From contig NC_134138.1 in the NCBI RefSeq assembly GCF_033958435.1, positions 187,895,298 to 187,959,297 of the forward strand: DNA of 64,000 bases, in the 5' to 3' direction. The position numbers and the translations under genes are program-made. Within the stretch, counting starts at the first letter, position 1; each line of letters starts with the position of its first letter. Source of the stretch: Carettochelys insculpta. Taxonomy: Eukaryota > Chordata > Testudines > Carettochelyidae. Positions 57,072-64,000 of this stretch are shown here, in pieces. The notes under the pieces were generated by a model. The model saw only the letters and a program-made list of their open reading frames with translations, had not been told where the DNA came from and ran no database searches.

Positions 57072-57545
57072 TATAAAACAAGCACATATTTATTTTTTTA
57101 AGTTTAATTTTGCTACTTGAAATTCCTGTCTTAAATTTAGCCCTCTGAAGTAAGCTCCACCTATAATTACTGGCCCAGTTCATTAAGTGACACAGGTGGA
57201 CATTTACCAGATGCTAGTGTATCTCTCGATGGATTTTATGGTTTAATTAGAGACTGAAAAAAATCAAAGAGTAGGAAAATGTCAATTAGAAAACTGAAGC
57301 ACAGGAGGCTGTTCATATCATCCATTTCTATTTGCTTCCATTTGCTTCCTATGGCCGTGTTCATGGTGCTTGTGAAGGATGATGGAAACCTTTTCTCACA
57401 CGCATCTTAGACTTAATAATCACAGCTTTATTCTTCACACAGCCTCTGCCTGATCTGATGAGTAAGCACAAAAGGCTTAATTCTTACACCAGCATGAACC
57501 AGGAGTAACATTGAAATCAGTGTAAATGAGAATCAGACGCTAAAA

Positions 57546-57722
57546 TAGGGTTCCCAACCGTCCAGGACTGGCCTGGAGTCTCCTGGAATCAGCATCCATC
57601 TGCTGCTGACTACTGAAAGGAATCCTGGAGATTTTAATAGGACATTTTCAGAAAATGGCATTATGTCATGTTAGGGGGAAAAAAATCTCCTGGAACAGCT
57701 TCAGTCACAGTTGACAGCCTTA
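57546..57722. mobile_element. Old DNA element, GGTTGCCAAC-type ends
   Basis: The left end TAGGGTTCCCAACCGTCCAG and the right end CAGTTGACAGCCTTA are inverted relatives. CTCCTGGAATCAGCATC and ATTATGTCATG are typical of a widespread amniote repeat. Superfamily not certain. Confidence 0.5.
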
Positions 57723-58187
57723 CTGTAAAGGTGTTAATTAGTGGGCAGTTGTAGTCAGAAAATATGACTATTGTAACAGCTTGTAACTAGAGCAACAGAT
57801 TCGCTGCTACACTTCTCCAGTTTTGCACCTCTCCAGCTTTGCAAAGCAACCATAAACCTGGATTTAATCAGCCAGTTAAACTCCGTTTACGGCAGTTTTG
57901 CACTGCTGGATTGGCACAAAGCAATCAGAGCACATTAGTGAACTTGGCTCTACAACTTCTTTTTCAGTGCAGTATGCCAAATCCTGTATTTCCTTACACC
58001 TGTGTAACACCATTGACTTAAAACTGGTTTGATCCAGGCTGAGATCAGTGTTAGTAGCAACAGAATGAAGCCTACCTGTCTGCTGCCGGGGGACCAAATC
58101 CTGAGAGCTGTGTTCTAAACGTTTCAGGTAAATCCTCTTTTAGTTTAATAGAGGGTTATGGTGGAGGGATGCACCATAGTAAAGTGC

Positions 58188-58242
58188 TACAGATCTGCTT
58201 CTTTTTTGTGAAGCTGCAGACTAACACAGCTACCCCTCTTCA
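58188..58242 (+). repeat. Penelope-like element 3' end fragment
   Basis: GAAGCTGCAGACTAACACAG then CTACCCCTCTTC is the terminal PLE segment. AGTAAAGTGCTACAGATC just before it may be another piece. Confidence 0.55.
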
Positions 58243-59249
58243 TTTAATAAAATTTACCTCAGAAAAGGCTGAGAAAAAAACTGAAAGCTTCATCACCCTC
58301 TCCTGTGCAAAACATCCAGTAGGAGTTGCAGGAAAAAATCTCCATACCAATAGAAAATTTCCTCATGAATGATTTCCATGGGGGCAATGGGATGAGAGGG
58401 GATTTGCCCATATATAATGCAGGTCACTTATTTATAGACTCCATGAATCTCAGGGATCTGCAGGAAGAAAAGGTGATTCAGACAAACCCTGCGTATCCAT
58501 GGACTTCCTCTTCTCTGTGGCTATATAATTCCACTGAAGCCATACTACCATAGCATTACCAGCTCCACATGGGACCCCCATTGAAAGGGGGAACCACTAC
58601 TGCAGATAGCAGGAACAGTGACCAAAAGGACTTACACCCACTTTGGATCACCTTGGTTCCCAGACTGCCAGGTTGCTTGCAGGGTAATGGTGCATCCCCC
58701 TGACACCATAAACCTACATCCTGCCTTCCACCCACTCCTACACTTAGCATACTAACTCCCTTTCCTCTCACACACAGCCTGACCTTCCTCTAAGTTTGGA
58801 GGTGGCTACCTACCCATTCCATACCAAGGACTGGAGATGGGTGTAAAGATGCACATTCTGCTTGCATATAAAGGGAGTACAACATGCTTCTGAGTAAAGG
58901 CTTCATGTTTAACCCCTTAAACCTGATTTCAATATGTTTACTTCACTTATTTTCATCAGTACCACAGAACTAGTAAAACAATGGAAGAACAAGTTTGCAT
59001 TTTACTCTGCTTCATGCCTCATCAATATTTTCCACTATTTCACAATTGTACAATCTTTATTGCTGATGATGAGGATGATGAAAGAGACAGATAAAAACCT
59101 GACTTGATTGTCACATACCATGCCACTTCTTAGATCAGAGTTAAGAAAGGCATTTTAGCTAATCTGGGAAACCATTAAAAGAAAAAGGTAATCCCAACAT
59201 GGAATTTTACAGAATAGCCTTTATCAGTTTCAAAGTTCAAGCAATAATG

Positions 59250-59569
59250 CAGGTTGAACCTCTCTAGTCTAGTAACCTCTGGACATGACTGGTGCAAAAC
59301 CAAGGAATTTGCTGGACAACAGGAAGTCAGTATTGTCTAGTAGCATTCCCAACACCTTCACTGTTTACTGGGCTCTTAGAAGACATTTGGGGTAAATTAC
59401 AGCTAAATAGCACAGAACACTCAGAGTCAGGACTCGTGGCTGTAAACAAACTTTATGGGACCACAGGAAACCTGACCACACCCATAAGAAGACAGCCAGC
59501 TAACTAAAATTATGCCAGACCACAGATGTTGCTGGACGAGAGAGTTCTGGGCTAGAGAGGTTCAACCTG
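59250..59569. mobile_element. Terminal-inverted-repeat element, 320 bp
   Basis: The left end CAGGTTGAACCTCTCTAGTC and the right end CTAGAGAGGTTCAACCTG are near-perfect inverted repeats of about 18 bp. Inner phrases GTCTAGTAACCTCTGG and GCTGGACGAGAGAG also mirror. The flanks (CAATAATG and TATAAAAT) do not form a clear duplication, so the superfamily is open. Confidence 0.7.
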
Positions 59570-59829
59570 TATAAAATTTATCATTCAAAGTCTCCTTCTG
59601 GGTGTACATAGAAAGGGGGAAAGCACCACTGACATCACAATTCTAAAGAACAAATATGTCAAATTCAGCGGTTACATTATTGATCTTATTATCTCTGTTA
59701 GCAGCTAAACCTACAGGCCCAAACAAAATTAGAGCCACCCTGTGTGTACAAACACACACCAAGAGACAAAACAGAGCCTACAGCCTCAATAGTCAAGACT
59801 GACAAAGGGAAAGAAAAGGGAAAGACTAT

Positions 59830-59950
59830 TTATTATATTAGTTTTACTGATGGAGAAATCAAGGCAGGGAAAGATTAAGAGATTTGCTGAAGGTCACACA
59901 AGAAGTCTGGGGCTGGCCAAGAATTAAACATAGATATCCTGACTCCACCA
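59830..59950 (+). repeat. MIR-like SINE fragment
   Basis: GATGGAGAAATCAAGGCAGG then GATTTGCTGAAGGTCACACA follows the MIR core (gatgaggaaactgaggc ... ttgcccaaggtcacaca). Confidence 0.6.
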
Positions 59951-62083
59951 CCTTAACCATAAAGCCCCCTCTGGGTTTTAACATAAACAAGCACAACTCC
60001 CCTCCCCTCAAGCACAACTCCCCTCAACTCATGGAGTTGCACTTGTTACTTCCATGGCTGATTTCAGCCCTTAAACAACTGCTGAATATAGTGTTATGTT
60101 GCTTTAGTCATTCAAACAAGTACGTTTTAGCAAAACTCAAGACCAGGGGGACTTGATGTGAAGGAAAGGGTTAACACTGTCTGTGCATATCAGTCATACA
60201 ACACAGAAGATAAAGCAGGGCTGGTAAATCATTGTTTAGTCTATTGTAGTTGGGTGTTATACAATGCAGATCTCCTAGGCCCATGGTGTGCAAGACTAAG
60301 AAGATAAAACATTACCAAACAAGGATGAATTCTTGGAGGATGGGGGTTTCACCCAGCCTTCCAACAGATTGCTTGTAATATGTTCCACAAGTCTGCTTAT
60401 TTAAATTTTTCTTTCTCCTCCCCATTAATTTTTCAAGAGATGGAGAAGAGAAGGCACCAGCAATTGAACCATATGGATTTTAACAGAAAGCCCTTTCCTT
60501 CCAAATAAGTTCCACCTTCTCATAATCATAACATTTCATTACTTGTCCAATCCATACTTTTAAGGAATCACTAACTAGCAGAATGAAGGAGAGCTATATT
60601 TCTAAATCTGCATCTGCATTGTCAGTAGTATTTCAGAAGTTGTTAAAAGCTCTCAGACATTTTGGTATTCCTGTTCTTAGAGAAAATCTCTTGGACTGCA
60701 ACAGGCAGAAGCCAGCTTTTGTGAGAAGATGTTTTGTTTGTTTCGTTAAAAGGACATGCAGGTGAGCAGAAGTACAGAAGAGAAACATGGCTCATAAATA
60801 CATAAACCCTTGACTAAATCAGAAATCTGGAAGTCAGTCAAAATCCATAATAGGATCCCAAGATTCATAATAAATAACTTGTAATTATAATTCTGCACAA
60901 TAGTTATTTTAAACAGATGGTTTATGGATTCACATCTGGGATTTTTTTTTAAAATTTATGTTCATGCATACAGAGAGAGGAAGGGAAAAAACAAAACTAG
61001 ACTGCAGCTAGGTTTGTTTTATTAATGTTTGGGAAAATGTAATTTTTAAAAGAGGATACACTGATTCAGACCAATACTGCCACATCTGATGTAGTTCCCT
61101 TGTGACTACTCAGCAAAAGAAATACAGGGTTCATGCTCAGAATCTCAGACTCACATAGAAATTGGTGCTTCAGGAAGTGCTGCAGAGTCTGATTGACTCA
61201 TCTTTCCCATATTAATTGAGACAAGTACCCGGAGAATTGCATTTCTAATCCATTCAAAAGAAATTTAGATTAGTTTGTTTGGAACCCATTTTTTTTAACC
61301 TCTTCCAACCTTGCCACTGAAGTTCACTTCTTCTAAGGGAAAAGGAGATCAAAATTCATATACACAAAAGATAAGTTAGCCAGAGGCTATTTTAAGTTTA
61401 GAACTTCATGTTTTCTTTTCTGGAACTTCCTCTCATCATAATATGTCCATCTGCAACTTGTAGCTCATATTTTTACCTTTCATCAAAGAACTCTGTGCAC
61501 AGTACCCAGGTCTAATGACAACATATATCACGACTAATAGTCGTGAGCTCACATGGTACTGTAAAATAAAATGGCAACATGAAAAGAAAGAGTAAAAAAC
61601 AAACTGAATGTTTGGCAAAGTCCTTGCATAGGACTTGTGCCAAACCACAGCGTGAAGCGGCAGTCAAATTCTTGATGGATTCCTTATTAGGGCTCTGTAG
61701 TTTCACAGAACAGCCACTAGGAGAATTGCTTTCTATAGCCCATGTTCAGCTTGGAAGAGGAAAAGATTAGGAGTCCTTGTTTCTGTACCAAAGTAATCCA
61801 GTTAACTGAGGTCTGAGTCCATTGTTTTACAAGTTTGGTTTTGAGACTTATATTCAATGCTATAGATTTTAAATATTTATTCCGTGCCTCTTTATTGAGC
61901 AGGGAAAATACTACCTGAACTTTAATTTAAATAAAAAAGTCTATATAAAAAGGGGAAATAAAGGAACACCAAAAGAAAGGTTGATACCAAGGAATAGAAA
62001 TGTGAGCGAGCATTGATGCCCAATCCTGCAGTTATTACCAACCACTATTTGCTATGGTGATCACACTATTGCACTCTTTGGAT

Positions 62084-62788
62084 CAAGTGTTTTTTTAAAC
62101 TATGTTTCCATGGAACACTCATGTTCCATGAACAACTCTCAGGTGTGCCGCAAGCATAACACGCTGATGGTATACATGTTCTGTCATTAAAACCAGACAC
62201 AACGGCTGTGTCTACATTGCCACCTTCCTTCAAAGGAAGGATGGTAATGAGGCTGTTCGGAGTTTACTAATGAAGTGCTACTGTGCACAGGCAGCACTTC
62301 ATTAAACAAATTCCCCCCCCCGCCCCCTCCCCGGCAGCAACTTTGAAGTTTTAAACTTCTAAGTACCAATGCGCATCTAGCCGCAGCGCACCCACCAGTA
62401 CTTTGAAGTGCCGGGGCATCTTTGAAGTCCCCTTACTCCTCAAAATTTTGAAGTTTAGACCTTCGGAGTTGCTGCGGGGTGGGGGTGGGGGGGCGGAATT
62501 TGCTTAATGAAGTGCTGCCTATGCATGGCAGCACTTCATTAGTAAACTCCGAACAGTCTCATTACCATCCTTCCTTTGAAGGAAGGTAGTAACGTAGACA
62601 CAGCCAATGTCACTTTTTTATTACTGAAATTCCTGATTAAATTACTTAATTTTGTTTTTGCCACATATTTTACAGTTTGGTGTTTTCTTTTTGATCCAAC
62701 AATTTTTTAAAGAAAATTTTCATGGGTGTTCCACATAAAAATATTTTTGTGTGGTGGTCTGTGGTCTCAAAATGTTTAAGAAACACTG
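62084..62788. mobile_element. hAT-like element containing a nested MITE
   Basis: The left end CAAGTGTTTTTTTAAAC and the right end GTTTAAGAAACACTG are inverted. CTTTGGAT (62076-62083) and CTTTAGAT (62789-62796) are an 8-bp target duplication with one change, as hAT transposases make. Interior phrases TTTCCATGGAACACTCATGT and GGGTGTTCCACAT remain on either side of the MITE at 62204. Confidence 0.75.
62204..62605. mobile_element. Palindromic MITE, 402 bp, nested in a hAT element
   Basis: The ends are GGCTGTGTCTACATTGCCAC and GTAACGTAGACACAGCC, followed inward by CTTCCTTCAAAGGAAGG on both sides. The element folds along almost its whole length (CACTTCATTA, GCCCCCTCCCC). Flanks AAC and AAT suggest a 3-bp duplication with one change. 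Confidence 0.85.
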
Positions 62789-63574
62789 CTTTAGATAGTC
62801 CAGTCTTAACTTTATGCTTAAATGTTGCAGGTTTGGGAACTTGCTTGTGATAAACAGGTTACCAGCATAAAGCTGTGTAATACTGAGAAAAATGATATAT
62901 TATCAAATATGTCGACTTAGACCTTGTAAAAAATAAATAAATTTTCCCCCTCCAGTGAACACAAAAACATTCTTTTTCAAATGCAGCACACAGTAGTTTC
63001 TTGCTCATTTCCACGTTTTCATAATCTCTTAGGCTCCTGTGTCCCCAATGCCCAAAGCAGCAGGCCACTGTTGACGCTGAGTAGGGATAGCGCTACTGAT
63101 AGCTTAGCAGTGGAACTCTGCCAATATCAACAACTCCCTTCAGAATTTCAGTTCTCCCCCAGGCCAGGACGCAGAATTCAAAACAAGCCCTTGCTTGCTG
63201 AAAGAAGATCCCAAATTTCACTGCAAATGTGTATCTCCCCACCACGACCTCAAACGCAGCAATACATACTCGCCTCACTCAATCCCCTTCAAACCAAACC
63301 TATCATTTCTGCAACGTGCCTGATGTTAGATGGACGAGTGGAAATCTGTGCTCCATCGCAAGCTTGATTTTCCTCAAGACAGTGCAGTGGCCTGCTACTG
63401 CAGCACCATGAGTAGGAGGCACTTCATTTAATATGATCATTTATTTGTTTTACTGTAGGAGCTAGAGACATCACTGAGATGTCTCAGTGAGGCCTATTAT
63501 GCTAGTTAGTGTGCAAGCAAATATTAGGAGATGGCTACTGTCCTGATGATTTATAATGACAAAAGGGAAGACTT

Positions 63575-63655
63575 ATAATCAATGCACACAGAGATGAAGT
63601 AGATGGTAGAGCAAGCACTAGATCTCAGGTCTCCTATTTCAGTGCCCTATCCACT
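63575..63655. repeat. MIR-like SINE fragment
   Basis: CTAGATCTCAGGTCTCCTAT then CAGTGCCCTATCCACTAAA resembles the 3' part of MIR (caggtctcctgactccc ... gtgctctttccactacacc). Confidence 0.5.
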
Positions 63656-63659
63656 AAAA

Positions 63660-63980
63660 CAGGAGTACACAAAGTGGGGAGCAGGCCCTTCAGTAGGGGT
63701 GCAAAATTTTGTAAGAGAGGGTGCAGCATGACCCATCTCATTTAAGATGTTGAAATAGGTGACTGCTTTTATGTACATGTATTCACATTTACATACTGAT
63801 TAATAAAATTTTTACATTCTACAGACTTATTTTCTTACACATGCCGAAAGGGTTTTTATTTTCATATGAACGTCAGTGAAATTTCCATCAGTTTGGATTA
63901 CATTAGACAGGTTTGGAGCAGGGGGTCTGCTAAATGTAGGGTTGAAAAGTGGAGCTTGATGTAAAACGCATGCTCACCCG
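63660..63980. mobile_element. hAT-like element near the right edge
   Basis: CAGGAGTACACAAAGTGGGG at the left and GCATGCTCACCCG at the right suggest inverted ends of the CAGGGGTGCGCAAAC type. GAGGGTGCAGCATGACCC is a familiar interior phrase. The target duplication is not clear. Confidence 0.45.
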
Positions 63981-64000
63981 ACAGCACACTTCCTCACTTT

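Larger units (their letters stand above)
52362..64000 (-). other. BMPER: BMPER upstream intron (partial)
   Basis: Sequence 5' of the first visible BMPER exon on the minus strand. The preceding coding exon was searched for and not found, so the intron is inferred to exceed 11.6 kb. It holds a Tigger-like element (52976), a foldback MITE (54671), a 620-bp palindrome (56452), a terminal-inverted-repeat element (59250) and a hAT-like element with a nested MITE (62084). The stretches 53371-54667, 55085-56451, 57072-57545, 57723-59249, 59950-62075 and 62797-63570 show nothing I can name. Confidence 0.55.

Noticed and set aside
52362..64000. The preceding BMPER exon (start of first VWC domain)
   Set aside because: No minus-strand CIMCVC-like segment with a donor was found. 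It is probably beyond the right edge.

Overview
The window looks like intronic DNA of a reptile genome, most probably a turtle. No bacterial, plasmid or phage gene is present. The turtle call rests on a tRNA-derived SINE with a CR1-like 3' end, CR1 LINE remains, many Penelope-like retroelement (PLE) tails, and very abundant PIF/Harbinger-type DNA transposons whose ends read GGCTRYGTCTACAC. The species cannot be fixed from the sequence alone.

The only host gene I can support is on the minus strand. Four short exons with correct splice sites and continuous reading phase (52361-52262, 27177-27095, 25768-25678, 24391-24309) encode cysteine-rich von Willebrand factor C (VWC) modules. Joined, they match the N-terminal VWC region of BMPER (crossveinless-2), a secreted BMP-binding regulator. 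The exon lengths 100, 83, 91 and 83 give phases 0-1-0-1-0. All else is intron: over 11.6 kb upstream of the first visible exon, a 25.1 kb intron, two introns of about 1.3 kb, and over 24.3 kb downstream of the last visible exon.

The introns are packed with mobile elements. (1) A 4.06 kb Harbinger element (12064-16123) carries a DDE transposase pseudogene on + and a Myb/SANT-like gene remnant on -, tail to tail. Four 0.66-0.71 kb internally deleted derivatives lie at 1490, 28129, 41704 and 51156. (2) A second 5.4 kb Harbinger lineage (40340-45710) has the same two-gene design in opposite orientation and is itself hit by one of those derivatives. A 1.8 kb relative lies at 30722-32535. (3) Foldback MITEs with related ends lie at about 9185, 9741, 10205, 17951, 19428, 34085, 54671 and 62204. 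(4) PLE copies lie at 8555, 25011, 26405, 32595, 48061 and 48215. Several are inverted twins, one pair carries a GIY-YIG endonuclease domain, and all carry a CTGANGA-hairpin-GAAA block like a hammerhead ribozyme core. (5) CR1 remains, ancient MIR-like pieces, hAT-like and Tigger-like elements and simple repeats complete the picture.

Insertion order can be read directly at 30456-34654, where one old element was hit separately by a Harbinger element, a PLE twin and a MITE. A 620-bp AT-rich palindrome at 56452-57071 is not assigned to any known family.
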